Positions 1 through 13,881 of a stretch of DNA of 64,000 bases are shown here, piece by piece. Within the stretch, counting starts at the first letter, position 1, and each line of letters opens with the position of its first letter. A program made the translations under genes and the position numbers. The notes under the pieces are model-generated. The model searched no databases and had not been told where the DNA came from. It was given only the letters and a program-made list of their open reading frames with translations. Source of the DNA: Magicicada septendecula (lineage: Eukaryota; Arthropoda; Insecta; Hemiptera; Cicadidae); assembly GCA_034769895.1 (NCBI GenBank), contig CM068367.1, forward strand, positions 112,886,654 through 112,950,653, read 5' to 3'.

Positions 1-634
1 TCAAAGATGTTTAAGGGATAAAGATTGTTGTAAAGTTAAAGTGTTCTGCAGGTCATACCTTTAGTCTAGAAGATAACAGATGGTATAAACATTAGTACAC
101 AGGAAACTGGGAACATAAGTGGGGAAGAGGAAGAGTACAGAGGAGATAGTCAGATAATCTGGTGAAACATGCATGACCCTGATGGATGACCATTGCATTG
201 AGGGGATGCTTGTGTCCAGTATTCTCCCAGTCATCAGAAGAGCCATCTACAAGCACAGTTACATATATTGTAATAAATACACTGTTAATGCAAATGTTAA
301 TATAAATGATATTGACAAATATTACCAGATATGCAACTTATTAAGTGCAAGCCATAAAAATAAGTGAACCCTGATAATGAAACTATTTGTTCTAAGCAAT
401 CATATACTATAGAAGGAAATACATCAGTACCTGACGATGTGTTTTGACATACTCTTTATGGTGTTCAATATTGAACAGAAATATGATAAGATAGAAACAA
501 ATGTTTGAAAATTGGCTACTTAAAGATCAAAGTGTATGAAACAGTACAGTAAAAAAAAAGAACAGAGAAAATTTAATACTGTAAATATAATTTATAAAGT
601 TAGGTTGCTAACATTAAAAAAAAATTGATCTTAC

Positions 635-824
635 CTGAATTTTCCTCTTCAGAATGTGTTGGGTCATCATCTGTATCATCAATAATATCAGAATCGAAAT
701 CAGCATATCCAATTATTTTTGCTATCATCCAAAGGCTCATGTTGTGCGTATCCGACAAGTCTCTATTCTTACAGTATATGTGGGACACGTGTACGAGTAC
801 ATAATTGTTAGCTCCCACATACAT
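635..824 (-). CDS. possible minus-strand exon, acidic peptide
   Basis: The minus strand is open here and ends at a good splice donor (exon ...TTCAG, then GTAAGA from 634 downward). The last ~25 codons are strongly acidic (a DSDIIDDTDDDP stretch followed by SEEENS), which is more protein-like than the surrounding AT-rich sequence. A methionine lies at the 824 end, so it could be a first coding exon of a gene diverging from the plus-strand gene that begins to be visible at 1200. No partner exon on the minus strand was found and no family is recognised. It could equally be chance. Confidence 0.25.
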
Positions 825-1199
825 TATTGAGAGGTGAGTGGCGAGTTTTGCAACTAATACAAGATTTTTCTAACGTAACTGTGCAGATGCCAGATGAATT
901 CCTTTTGTTAGACATAAGGTAGTAAAGCCCTGTTCGGCATTGTTCACAGTGGCAAAGTACTCTACTTGAACACAGTTTGGACAAAGGCCTGAATGTGTTA
1001 AATAGTTACCTGAATGTGTCTGAAAGTTAAAAAAAAAATGGTGTGGTACACATATAACTAACAAGTACATGTGCGTGTATTAAAATTTGTTCAGCCTTTT
1101 ACATAATATTTCTGTCAGTTTACTGTACATTTTTTTTCTTAACCACTTTTACATCAATATTTGAGCTTATATGTTTATTGGTCTATAAAATTATTTCAG

Positions 1200-4100
1200 T
1201 TGTGAACGAATGCGAAGCAGTTATGAACTTGTACGTTAAGTCAAGGGGCAATGAAGTTGATCATCATTCAGTAGCAAAACGTTATGAGCTGCTTGCTGCC
1301 TGCGTAAAACGGATTAGTGTGGAATTAGCTGATGCAGATGATTCAGACATGGATGCAACGATCAATAAAACAGGCTTCAATGCTTTTACATCTCGTAAGT
1401 ATTTAGGTTGATATAGCTTGTACTATTGATTTCATAGTGCTGCTGTCCTATCCTTTCTACAGTCCTACTTTTCTGTTAGTACTAAAAACCATGGTTCATA
1501 AAAGGACAAGAAAAAACTATAGAGTTGGACTGATATACACAACAGAGCATACAGGGCATAGATTCAATGCATGTACAAAGCATAGTTGGACATTTAGCAT
1601 GACTAGGACATTTTGCATAGTTGCTAAGGCGACTATGGCTAGACTGCTATTGACTAAGTACTGTTTTCCCATTAGAGATGTTTCAAAAGTTCTGAGTAAG
1701 CAATGAAAAGAACTGAAGACAGAACTAGCATAAACAATCCTCCAAATAAAATGTCACGAATTCTTGTCTTGCAATTGGATTGTTGTAATACAGCCAAATC
1801 CCAATAATCCACACAATTTATTGAGAATGGTATTGTGAATAAAATTAACACTTTGCATGCAAAAATCACAGACAGGGTAAAAGCTGATGTTAATTATGTA
1901 ATAATATATAAGAGAGATTTTTACTTTAGTATGAAATCTGAGTGTATAATACAATATATAAACAGATATTTTTCACTGTGGTTTCTTTATCCAGTATCAC
2001 TGTAATTTATGATTCTATTGAATGGATAAAACAATACATTTTCTTTTATCACACATTGTTAATAGAAAAAATGAAACTTCACAAAATGAACTTATACTCT
2101 AATAAAGTGCTTTCTTTGTAAAAAAAACCTTACTTGATTGAAAACAATGAGGCAGAACAATAAGCATAGCGTCATATAGCTGGCTGTACAACCAGCGACC
2201 TAGATTCGATTTTCATATCACTACGCATTTAATAGCTGCAGGTATATGAATTAGTCTGCATTATGAATTATATAAACACAACATTAAGAATGTATAGAGT
2301 TTAAGCCATAAAATGGAAAATCTGTGGTTAGTCAAAGAGTTAGTTGTAATTATGTTGTATTCCATTGTACAGTTGTTATTATAAAAATAATTAATTTAAT
2401 GTTTTTATAACTGTGTGGTTCCAGTGATTTCTCTTTTGTTCACAGGTGTCAAGTTTCCAGATTCTGTACGCAATTTGCCTCTTGATGTGTCAGCTGATAC
2501 ATCAGATTTCAATGGGTCTGGGCCGGATTGTAAGTGATTCTCTTGATTTTTAACCATTTAAATTTAAAGCCATAAAATGTTAACAGTATATGTCGAACTG
2601 TGCTACACTGTTAAACATACTATCCAATTATATGTTGTACCACATATCATTGGCATGAAGGAGTTGCATACACTATTGGTTATTACTATTTTCATGTTAA
2701 TGCTAATCAGTGGCGTCTGTATTTACACCATTTGAATTTACCTCATATCATTATTGTAATGGATAAAAAAAAGAGAAGAAAAAATTAATTGCTTTGAAGC
2801 AGCATAACAAGAGGTTATTTTGATTTGCATAATTAAGAACATAAATAAGTTCCATGTCAGGTGCTGTTAAGTTACAATATTATCTCCACGTATTTAGAAG
2901 TCCAAGAACAGTTACAAGAGGGAATTAACACACTCCAACAGGTAACAGCTATAGTCTGTATATGGAGAAGAAAATGGAATATATATAAAGCTATATAAAG
3001 TTGAATGAATATCATGAAATTCACAAATCATAGAACATGTGAATACCGGACTATGGTATGACATGACAGGAAGCAGTATGACATGCTATAACAGAAATAT
3101 ATGTAGGCATAAAGTTTGTTGTCAGACTCCAATGGAAAGGAAAGTTAAAGATAAAATCCAAAGAATGGGGTGTAAAAGAACACCACTGTCTGAATGGTTG
3201 TTGAACAGAAATTAGGAGGAGAGAAAGTATTAAACTACAATCTTAAAATCCAATACATACCTACGGTTCACAATAATAAATGATGCTAGAAAAACTAACA
3301 CATTTGAGCACACTTGTTGTTGATACGCTGTAGCATGTCTATAATGTTTTTCTCCATAGAGGACTGAGGATGCATACAGTTGATGGAAAGGAAAAGTTTA
3401 TGAATAAAGATTACATATGATCATGTGACCACTGAGTTCTTGCAGCTCTTGGTCAAATAGTAACTAGTTTTTAAGACTCAGAGTACTTGAAGTTTCAGCT
3501 AGTTTAATGTGTATAGATAGTACTCAATATTGTGTAAACCCAGCAAAGTGGATTCACAGAGATAGTCAAGATGATATAAAAGGGTGAACTCTTAGCTTAA
3601 GTGTAGCTTAAAAATAACAACAGCACTTTCTTCATATAATAACACTGAATGCCAGATCATAAAATGTACAAAACATTTTTGTGTTATTAATAAGATCAAT
3701 AAAATGTGGTTGTCAATAAAGAAAGTGTTGTTATTAAAACTACAACTACACAAGACTGAATGAAAGTAGAGCTTAAATATACTTCACCAGAGCAGATTGC
3801 TGGTTGGCTGAAAAATGTAGGCACAATTGAAATATTTTTGGTTTAAATGGACAGCATTTTTAACACGTTATTGTAACAAGTAGAAAAATAAATTTATTTT
3901 TGTAATTTGATACTACAGGCTGTAAACCGCAAGTGGGTGAAACAAGAATAAAACATTCCATACAGTACATGTGTTTTGATAGTAGCATGATAGATCTGTA
4001 TTGTTTGAAAATTTGCTAGTTATCGTATAATGAAATTTTGCTATTTTGAAATGCAAGGGACCATAAAAAATTACAAATTAATAAAACGTCAATTTGTAGA

Positions 4101-7100
4101 GTTTTGTGACCTAGTACCTCTCTGGTGTACCTGGTGTACTTTTAGTATAGAAATTAAGATTAGTCAAATATGTATTTAGGTTTTTTAACATGTATTTTAA
4201 TACTGAAATTTAATACTTGTAACAATTACTAAAACAAATCCCTTCAGAAAAGTGGAAAATGTCTTTACGTGTTTAAAACAGTGAGGATAGGCTGCTTTAT
4301 GAGTCACTGATGGTAGTTTTCTGACTCATTCATATTTGCATCTACTAAAATTGTTACTCGCCCCTTACTTTTTTTCTGGCTCATGCATGGATCAGCTTTC
4401 TGTTAAGAGAACATTTGAAAAAAGCCTTTTCTCGCCAATATTGAAAATATGCCGAAAATATCTTTAATACTTTGACAAAAGTTTTTTCAAAAGTTCATTC
4501 CAGTCTGCAAATCTTTCTAGCAAGCCTGCACATGCTTTAAATGATTTATTTTCCCAAACTCCTCAACCTAATTAATGTACCACTAGTTAGAATATTATAA
4601 CTACACACTTCTTATACATGGTAACACAAGTTCTTCAATAACCGGAAATTATAGCCCTTTAACATGGTGGCATTATATTTAAATTTTTTCTGTTTTGTTT
4701 AGGAATACTGTACTCTTGATAATTTCAGTGTTTCTGTATCCTTGCTTTCAGCCTAAGTTTAAGTTTTGTATGTTTAAGAGCTGACATTTTTAAATGCATT
4801 GAAATTATTGCACTGTACACTTACAGAAAAGTGAAGCATCATCATCATCGTCGTTGTCATCCTTTATGGCGTAGGATAATAGCCCGTTCTGGTATTAATG
4901 GAGTTCATCTAACCATTATTTATGGGGTCTTCCTACAGTTTCCTTCCCTTTTGAGCATTATTCAAGGGATAGTCTTGGAAATCTAGTCTTTATGGGCACT
5001 GTTACTGAGTTTTGTACTGAGAGTTTTTGTTATTTAAACTTTCAGCTGTACCTACTTCCACTCTAATATGATTTCTGTTAAGATTTCTTCTGGTACAATC
5101 CTTTACACCCCTCAAGAACAGCATTTCTGCCTCTTGTATTCTAGATATATCTTCTGCCTTTCTAATCCAAGTTTCACTACCACATAGTAGTTGAGATATG
5201 ACCAGTACCTTTTTAATATTTCCGTCTCTTCTCGTGCTTTCTTCTTTAAGTGTTTAATGATACATCCACAAAGCGACTGGAAGAGACAGTGTAGTATAGA
5301 ATTTCATGTTTAATATGTTATAATTTCATGTTTAATATAATTCAGAATGTGTTACAGTATCTGTTCTGTTCAGGATATATGGAGAAACAAAATAAACAGT
5401 CTTCTGAAATTACTGCACTTCATTTGAGTGGTCGATTTAATATGCTCTGACCCTGAAAAGTCAATACACAGGATGCAGTGTGTTCTGCTGATTTGTATGT
5501 ACTAGGCCTGGTGTTAAGATAACAGAGGGCTCTGCTCCCCCATAGTATCTTATGCATTGTCGTATATACTCAATGCCAAATATAAGCTCAAGTAAAATAA
5601 AAAATTCAAATGAATTAACATTTTTTATTCCTCACTTTTGAATTGCAAAATCTGAATTAACATGTACTTGTATACAAAAGTGACAGGCACAAGTAATTTC
5701 TTTGAATTAACAACAAGTTTTAATTACACTGGTTCAATTTCAAGGTTTAACTGTAGTAGAGTTCAGAATAAACCAACATAAAAAAAAGACCTAGCTCAGT
5801 TTTCATTGAAGAAGACCAGTTATAGTACTGAGTAGATTATAGATCAATTTTGTGATATTAATGTATCCATGATAATAGCATAGGTTATACTGTTTCACAT
5901 ACAATTTGTTTTTACTACAGACAGGGTACCTTTCAGGTTGAAAAATGGTTTCCCCTTTTATGTAGAGTGAGAGAAAAAGAATAAAATCAACTTTGTCGTG
6001 TTTACTTGCTAAACTGCTACTTGTCACGTCATGTCATGCATGTGAAACTCCTAGGTTGTGGTTTAGGACTTGAAAATGGTCGAAACACTGAAAGGCCTCG
6101 TCTGGAACATGACAAGTAGCAGTTTAGCAAGTAAACACAACAAAGTTGAAATTGCAGAGACTGCTAATTCAATTAACAAGATGAAGAATAAAATCAGTGC
6201 TGTCTATATACTGTGAAATTAGTCTGTCCCTATGAAAACCAATGAGAATCGTTTCTGGAATGTGAAACATCACTACTGACATGTCTGTAATCTGTAGTTA
6301 TTTTGAAGTAAAATTTAATTAGTAAACTATTACTAACATAGTTGTTTTGATTTGTGTTGTACAGGGCTGAAAAGAAAATATCTGAGTCATGTGCAAAAAA
6401 TTAAATATGAGAAGAATTCACAAAAACAGAGTGATGGAACATTTGTGTCACCCAAAACTGATTTATTGAAGACTTATATGTCAAGAGTAAGTGAGAGGAA
6501 AAGTTTTTTGTATAAAAGGACTCCACGTAAAACAGACACTGATGATGTTAAGGAGGAGCACAGTGAAAACAAATGGCAAATGAATAGTTCTCATCTATCT
6601 CTAACTGTAGCTGAACAGGATTGCTCTTTGGAAATTACAGGTAAAAAAAAATATTTAGTAAATGCTGCTATTGTTTATAATTTCTAAGATATTTCATTCA
6701 CGTCTTTTAACACTTCGACATGATGGACTTCAATTGATGTCCTTTAACAACTTCCAAGAATGCCAACAGATGTCAGTTGACGTCCTGAAGTTTCAGTGTG
6801 TTTTTACATGATTCCATTTGTATATGTCAGGCCTTGTAATACCCAAATCATCCGCTAGATCGCATATGCATTTACTTTTGTAAGTACAGTTGACATAACA
6901 CAGCGCGCTAAACCGTTGTGTTAGTTGGCTAAACACCACTTGCGTGTCAAAATGTCGGACAAGCATTTCTTGACAACAAACGAAATATATTTGATGAAAC
7001 ATTATATAATATATTTTTTAATCTATTTATTCTTCCCTGGTAAGTAACTTGCACAAAAGTGCAGTGAAGCCTAGTAGCGGGCGCGAAAGGGAACCAGGGT

Positions 7101-8791
7101 GTCAGTGTCCCTGGAGGAGTTAATATGCTCCTCTGTGAACCCAAGTAGCGCCCTGTTTTGGGAACCAAGGCTCTGTTCTGACTTGTCAGATACCAAGGGT
7201 GGCACTAGGTCTCAGGTAAGCCAGTGTTCTTGTTGCCTCATTATACTAAGGGCAAAGTGATTGACATTAAGAAAAATAAAATGTGTGTTACTTAGTGTTG
7301 TTGTTAATAATGAAAATAACTTGCTTCAGATTAAAATTATGTGATTGATGGCCAAGTGCTAATTTTTGTAGATTTTGTATTTTATGTGTTAACTTATACA
7401 TACAGTCAGAGGTGTATTGTGTAGCTTCGATATTTTGATTTATTTCTAAAATACGAGGGTCATTCAGTAAGTAACGAGACAAATTGCTCTAGCTCAAAAA
7501 CTACTTGATAAATCAATACGTAATTGATACACGTAATTGTACTATGATAATTTCAGGAGTACAAGTCGGCATCCTTGTAATGACTTCTGATCAGCTGTTT
7601 AATAAAATTTCGTAAACATAACCTCTAATTTACTCAGTCAACAATGGCGAGTCCGCTTGATAATTGCACCATGGAAGAACAACGTTCAGTGATTAGATTT
7701 TTAGTCGCAGAAGGTGTCAAACCTTCTCAAATTCATGAAAGGATGTTAAAAGTGTACGGTAATCATTGTTTGCACCGTTCGAACATTTACAAATGGGTAG
7801 AACAGTTTAAAAGTGCAAACAGGTAAAACAGTCAAAATTCATGTGCAAAACTGGCTCCATCAGCAACCCACAGAATTTTATTCCAGGGGCATTCGGAAGT
7901 TAGAAAAACGATGGGATAAGTGTATTACAGTTGGGGGGGATTATGTTGAAAAGTAACCATCACTTTTTATTGATTCAAGAAACGAGTTTTAAGCTAGAGA
8001 AATTTGTCTCGTTACTTATTGAATGACCCTAGTAGATTACTTCTGTTTTGTCTCATTTAAGTCTTATAATCTGCAGTATCGTAAATTGAGTTTTAATATT
8101 GTTCTACAAAACGTTATAGGATTCGTAACATTTTAGTTCAGCGCATATATTACATGACATTACATGCCAGAAATCCAAAAATTGTGTTCAACAGAGTTGT
8201 CATTCCTTTTTTGTGGTTATAATGATTAAAAACAAACTATTTTCACGTTTGATCAACATATATTTTATGCTAACTGATGCGACAAGACACTTTTTGCTTA
8301 TTCTATAATATGACTGAGGATATCACATTAAAATATGTGTTGAAATTGAAAATAGTGTATTTTAGTATATTTGTTATGTATATAATTTTTTATTACAAAA
8401 CTAAACAAAAAGCAGTTATCACAAACATGTTTTTTTTTGTTTTTCAGACGTTTTAGAAAATTTATCATCTCTGCCAGATACACTGACTTCTCTGAGGCTG
8501 TATGATAGTAGTAATGTAACAGTGATAAGCAACAGAGCATTGACAAATAAAATAGACCAAGAAAATGGAAGTGATTCTCATTCAACTGATAACAGCAAAA
8601 CTGATGGAAATTATGAATCTGGTTCTTCTGTTTCAAGACTTAGTGAAAATAGAAACCTTTTGTCCTTGGTTTCTGTACGAACCGATGAAGTGTCAGATGT
8701 GATTACACCAGATCGGTTAAATGACATTGATGCAATTGATAACAAAATTAAACACCTAAAAATGACCATATATGGTGAAACTCAGATATGA
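1200..8791 (+). CDS. host gene, four visible exons, unknown function
   Basis: Four exons join in one consistent frame: 1200-1394 (TTTCAG acceptor, GTAAGT donor), 2446-2529 (TTCACAG, GTAAGT), 6365-6640 (TGTACAG, GTAAAA) and 8448-8791 (TTTTCAG, TGA stop at 8789-8791). Each internal junction splits a codon after its first base, so the exons are all phase 1. The visible part encodes about 230 residues and lacks its N-terminus, which must lie in an exon before 1200. The protein is hydrophilic: an acidic segment in exon 1 (LADADDSDMD), a Lys-rich segment in exon 3, and Ser/Asn/Asp-rich sequence in exon 4. I see no transmembrane segment or zinc motif and do not recognise the family. It is a real gene because of the splice sites and phase agreement, not because of similarity. 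Introns hold a mariner remnant and a degenerate retrotransposon fragment. Confidence 0.7.
2530..4829. other. intron sequence, nothing recognised
   Basis: Part of the second visible intron of the host gene. It is AT-rich with no open frame of note, no clear repeat structure and no RNA gene that I can see. Confidence 0.5.
4830..5265 (-). mobile_element. degenerate non-LTR retrotransposon 3' fragment
   Basis: Read on the minus strand around 5230-5040, the sequence gives the characteristic post-reverse-transcriptase tail of many insect non-LTR elements: a CGSETWIRKAEDISRIQ-like stretch, then EAEMLFLRGVKD and a following RNRNHIR. In intact elements this is the YGSE.W segment followed by AAEMRFLR. 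The frame is broken downstream of it. A CATCATCATC/GTCGTC tract sits at 4837-4860. No target duplication could be assigned. This is an old insertion in an intron of the host gene. Confidence 0.5.
5989..6147. repeat. 37-bp inverted repeat in host intron
   Basis: Arms 5989-6025 and 6111-6147 are almost perfect reverse complements (they differ at one position, TCGTG against TTGTG), with an 85-nt loop between them. The structure sits in the intron just before exon 3 of the host gene. It may be a small hairpin-type repeat or the ends of a very small DNA element; no target duplication is evident. Confidence 0.55.
7454..8032 (+). mobile_element. mariner-type element, internally deleted
   Basis: Terminal inverted repeats of about 31 bp (7454-7485, beginning CGAGGGTCATTCAG; 8001-8032, ending GAATGACCCTAG) are flanked by TA at 7452-7453 and 8033-8034, the target duplication of Tc1/mariner elements. 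At 579 bp it is less than half a full mariner. Inside it keeps the start of a transposase (7644-7826) and, in another frame after about 7830, the last ~40 codons of the same kind of protein (a GIRKLEKRWDKCI stretch), so the catalytic core has been lost by an internal deletion. It cannot encode an active transposase but could be mobilised by one. It sits in the last intron of the host gene. Confidence 0.85.
7644..7826 (+). pseudogene. mariner transposase N-terminal remnant
   Basis: Sixty codons starting at ATG 7644. Residues ~10-55 (EEQRSVIRFLVAEGVK, then IYKWVEQFK) are the first helix-turn-helix DNA-binding domain of Mos1/irritans-like mariner transposases. The frame stops right after the helix-turn-helix, where the internal deletion of the element begins. 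The DD34D catalytic triad is absent. Family assignment is confident; function is lost. Confidence 0.8.
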
Positions 8792-11700
8792 TTATAATCA
8801 TTTTGTCGTTGAGTAAAAAATTTAACAACAATGTATTTTACTTAATTGATATCCCCCCAATATTGTAAGTAGAACCGTATACCGGTGTTTTTGATATCCG
8901 TTTACTTGGTTTAAATTTTAATTGAAGGTTGATTTTTAGTTTATTATTTATTGATTTATTCAATCCAATTCAATTGTTTAATTGAATCCAATATAAATAA
9001 ATCCGGTGAATTGCTCTTGAAGTTAGTTAGTGAAGTATTTAAACTTTCATTAATTTATTTTAATTTATTATTCTTCCGTCGACTAGGCGAATCGGTGACG
9101 TGGATTCCTCACCGAAAGTACAAATATCTGGTAAGAAATTATCACTTACTTGTAGTGAATCTGGCCGATCTTGCAGGGTCGATCTAGCAATCTAATCTTT
9201 AGATTGACTTACCGTATTTCAAATCGCCGCTGTTTGTCGTGTTATCCAATAAGAGGCGTTCACCTATTCTGTAAACTCTAGTCTATTGAAATGAACTAAC
9301 TGACTCTGATTTATCATATAAAATGAGAATTTATTCTTTGTTTAACACTTCTTTAATGATCTAAAATATCATTAATCATTTTGGTTTAAAATTAATTAAC
9401 ATTGGTTATTTGTTTTACAAAAATTATCTCAGGGTGGTATGACTGATCTACAACGTCAGACTGTTGTTAACATGCTTTTTGGTTAAATAATTTAATTCAA
9501 TTGTGGGTTCTTTTAGCCTGCAGAATACCAAATAAATTACTAGAAATCTTACTCTACCATTATCAGGCAGTTGAAGGATGATTACAACTCAATCATCTCT
9601 TAATACATAACACATAAAATTATAACCATGCCTACTTTGGGCATTTTAGGTTAACTAGTTTATTAGTCAACCGACAATAAATGGTAAATAATGAACGTTT
9701 GTTAACGTTAAAAGAACTCTTGATAATGTATCTAAAATGTGAACAATAAAATAATAATTCGAAACAGTGTTGTTTAATGAAACATCTGAATCGTCATACT
9801 TGACTCTGTAAAAGGTAATTGTTTAGTTGCAAGTATTTATATAGCTTAATAACACTAGCTCTTATTCATAATAAACAGACATATTCAAAATAGTAGTAGT
9901 AGACTCTTCCTAAAATACAAAACATAAATAACATTTGCATTTTTCGTTAACTTTCGTTAATTACTTCAGACATTCGACAATCCTCAATCTCTTATTAATG
10001 CTTGTTAGTTTAATCTAGGTTTACTGTATAACGCTTCAATCAGGTGTGTGTGGTTATAGCACACTCAGTATTCATACATAATAAACAATTAATGTTTGCA
10101 AAATTCTTATTTCTGAAATATTTAAATTAAATTGAGAATTATCATTATTACTGCTGACTGAATGATATTAATAAGGTGCAATGACCTACATACTTTATTT
10201 TATACACATTACTAGAATGTTGTTCGATTATATCATAATTTTTCAATTCTTAACTAATTTTGAGAAAATCACTGTACTCCCTTTTAAATCCCGGAATTGC
10301 TAGGGATTATACACTTAGCAGTCCTTATTAACACACTGTTACACTTCAAACATCTTCAATAATAGTGTAGTTATGTTTGCACAAATTTAGGTTATGTTGC
10401 TTTATTGACATCGGTGACACGCACAAATTAGGTAAACAGCTGATTTCTTCCGGTGTCGAGCCGCCGTCTGCACTCTTCAAAGGTTGATTAAAAAGTGTCT
10501 CGAACTGGCACATAAAGCTGCCGTTCCGTTCTGCGATCGTTGTAAAATTGGCTAATTTCTCTGATTTGATTGGTTGACGATCTTTAATGTAACGCACATA
10601 CCCCCTTCGCACAATATTTTAATTGTTGTTATTAGCGTGGGGTAGCTGGGTTTGAGAGTATACACATTTGCTCGAATTGACACTAATATTTTATAATTGA
10701 TGTAACTTTCTTATTACTGCATAGATTTTAAATCTAAGCTTATCACTGCATTGCTAATATTTGGCTCTTCATTTAGAGCCCAGTCATGATGTGCTTTCGT
10801 TCGTTATTAAGGGAGTTAATGTTTGAGATTATCACTTTACACTATTCACTATTAATTTTATTTATTCTTGAATTATAACTATTTAATGGCAATCATATCT
10901 CTTTGAGAGCATGCCTTCCAAGTCCTTCAACACTTCTCACTTATTGGGTACTTATAATTATTGACAAAATATAGTTCTTATCCTAACATTGGTTTAGCCT
11001 AAGAGTCTATTAATTATATTAACAAATTATTTATAATAAAAGGTATCTGGGTAACTTCTGTATTGCCCAATTGTAAACACTGATTTGTTATAACTACTGG
11101 TTGTCTTTGTTTGTTGGAATACATTGTTATTCCTTGGTATTTTAGTCATTAATATGACCTCTGTATGGCACTATGAAGCGTACCTTTATTTTAACTCTTA
11201 TTTGAGAATGTAGTGTCTTTTCAGACCACTGTCTAGTTTAAAATAGTTCATTATAAGTAGTATATTGATAGTCAATCTTGTGTTTTTAATACACTTGTCT
11301 GTTCCTTAGCGTATAGCATTGGATAATAGTAGTTACATCTGGTGTCATTTGACAGGTGTGCTTATTTATTCTTATTACACATTATGTCATTGTTTATAAT
11401 TCTCTTACACTACTATAATAGTGATATTATATCTTACTTATTATATAAGTATCCTCCTGTTATTCCTATCGAACATTATAATGTGGTTTTATCTGTGTTT
11501 CACATGGTGAATCTCATTTTGATTGTTTTTGTTCACTTTGTTTACATTAATTCTTATATAAAGATTACTCTTGGTATCTGATATTGGTATTGGTAGAAAC
11601 CTTATTACCTCTGCTTGATTTAGGGTACAAAATATTTCAGTTTAGACATGTTTTATCTATTCTTAAATATGAAATTAGGTGGAAAGTACCTGCATCTAGG

Positions 11701-13219
11701 TTATGTGGTTCTCTTATTTGTAGCAACAATGGGTGTATTGAGTTGATACAAATTTACATTTTCTAACCTTGTTTTTACAATTATTATGTTATTAATGATA
11801 ACTGGTAATTCATTAATTAGTTCTTTTTTCCTATCTTACATGATTTTTTGATTACTTGACTAACAATTATTATAGTTATGAGACAGTTTTAATTCTCTTT
11901 TATATTACATTGATGCTGTGCATTATATGTCATTATGCTGTTATTTACAGCTTCTTTTTGTGTTAACATTATTGTTACTTCCACTCTTTTGTCTAATATG
12001 AGATGCCCTATTCATTTACAGTATTATTGATCATATATGGGTCATCTAAGTTAGTCAGGTATTGTTTTATTTTCAATCTGTAAGTCTCTCAGTTAGTATT
12101 TATACGGGTAAGATGTTAATCTATAGTTGACTGGCTCTTGGAATCTATATCTTATGCCATGGGTGTTATGTGTCTTTCTCGTAGTATGTTTCTTCCTTGT
12201 TTTTATTGGTTCCTTACTGACCGAATCTATTGGGTTATTGGTTCTTGTGGTATAATCACTGTTTACTGTATCTTCTTTCTTCTTATAAGTTGTTATTATT
12301 GTTTATTACCATTACATTTTTTAACTCCTGTGCTGTGAGTTTATTCTTCTTGATGAGTTGCTTATGTAGTTTCATTCTTGGCATTTCCAGAGTAAATACT
12401 TGATGTGTCTTGTTATCTCAATTATCATGACGTGTTAATATTTTGTTACTTAAAATATTGGGATCATATATCTTGTTACAATATATATGTTGGAAACGGA
12501 TAGTGCAATGAAACGTGGTGAACTGCAGTTTGCCACCACGAATTGCAGTCATGTTGGTTCTTTTGCTCTTAACTACTTTAGAATTTAGACATCCAAAGCT
12601 ATTTGTCAAATGGTAAAGATACAATGAGCTCTGTCGTCCTGGAGCTTCTGGTTCCATCTATTGTGACTGTTGTCAGTATTTTCTACTAATCTTTTAAGCT
12701 TCATAATCCCAAAGAAATATGATTGGAGCCGAGATCTGGAATTGGGATCTGTATGCTTATGGTGCATGTGTTTCTCACCACAAGAACATGAAGATAACAA
12801 GCACTTATGGTGCTTTTAGGACTGTCACTGACACCAACATCATAAACAGCATTTGCACAATCTTGTGGAAATCATATTGTAACACTACATACGAATTCAT
12901 GTTCATCACCACAGACTACAGAAAGCTCGAAAGGATGAGCTATATCAGAAGATCAAAGGGGTATATGAAGTCATCTGTGTGCTCTTATGTACACAGTGGG
13001 CCTATTACAATAGGCAAGTTTGTAATGTCTTATTAAAACTGCTTATGTATCAGCCAGTTCAACCTCCTTGTAAATCATCATGTCAGGAAACATAGGGTTG
13101 CATTCCATTAAGATCTAAAGTCCAGCATACACACATGCAGTCTCTTCAGGACATACCATAAACTTTAACTCTACCCAAGGTAGTGCCCACAGTAGAGTGC
13201 TTTAGAAGCAATAAGAAAG
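8792..13219. other. long AT-rich intergenic stretch, no gene recognised
   Basis: About 4.4 kb following the host gene. Open frames here (for example 10346-10612 on the minus strand, 11342-11581, 12138-12338 and 12719-13036 on the plus strand) show no recognisable motif, no splice context that joins them and no repeat membership within this window. A pair of ATAAATAAA-type sequences near 8990 could serve as a poly(A) signal for the host gene, but this is weak. Confidence 0.4.
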
Positions 13220-13264
13220 GATGCCAGTCCATCACAATTCCACAAGGGACTTAGAACACTTAAC

Positions 13265-13680
13265 GTGTGTGAGAGTTTTAATTTTAACAAAGCATGCCAG
13301 AAATATAACGTGAAGATAGCGGGAGAGAAATCAAAATCAATTTCAATAATTTCACCATTAAGGTGTAAGCTTTTGATAAATGATAAAATAATAGAACAAG
13401 TAATGCAGATAGACTACTTAGGAACAAGGCTTACAAGTAACAATAGGGCAGTTGAAGAAATGCAACGTCAGAGAAATGTGTAATGTAACAGATATTAATT
13501 CTTGGATTGCAGAAAGAAGAAGGATATGGAATGAACACATTTCAAGAATGGATGACACAAGGCTAGTGAAAAAGGGAAGAGATAGCCATCCGAAGGGGAA
13601 CATTGGTCGGCCAAGGAAGAGGTGGAGTGACAGAATGCAGGACCATTGTTATAGAACAGGACAGAGTCCTAACTAGTAGG
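13265..13680 (+). mobile_element. non-LTR retrotransposon 3' end, broken frames
   Basis: Frame 1 (13265-13483) carries the segment after the reverse transcriptase palm, VKIAGEKSKSIS then IIEQVMQIDYLGTRL, matching the K.K...I.....(E/Q)V..F.YLG region of insect non-LTR elements. Frame 2 (to 13676) carries the C-terminal tail: W.A.RRR.WN.HISRMD followed by GRPRKRWSD, another hallmark. The two frames are offset, so at least one indel has broken the gene. The 5' end is truncated, as is usual for these elements. The target duplication was not determined. Confidence 0.7.
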
Positions 13681-13881
13681 ATAAAGAAGGAAAAGAAGTA
13701 TGTGAGAACATGCCATATGCATGCAGTGATCTCAGTAACACTAAATGAAACAACCAGTCAAAGTAGTTAAAAAGTTGGTGTTCAGTAAGAACATGTAATT
13801 TGTTCCAATAACAAGTAGTATACATTGTTATGTGAATAGTGGCCTTTAATAGTACCAATGAAACATCCAGAGATAATAACA

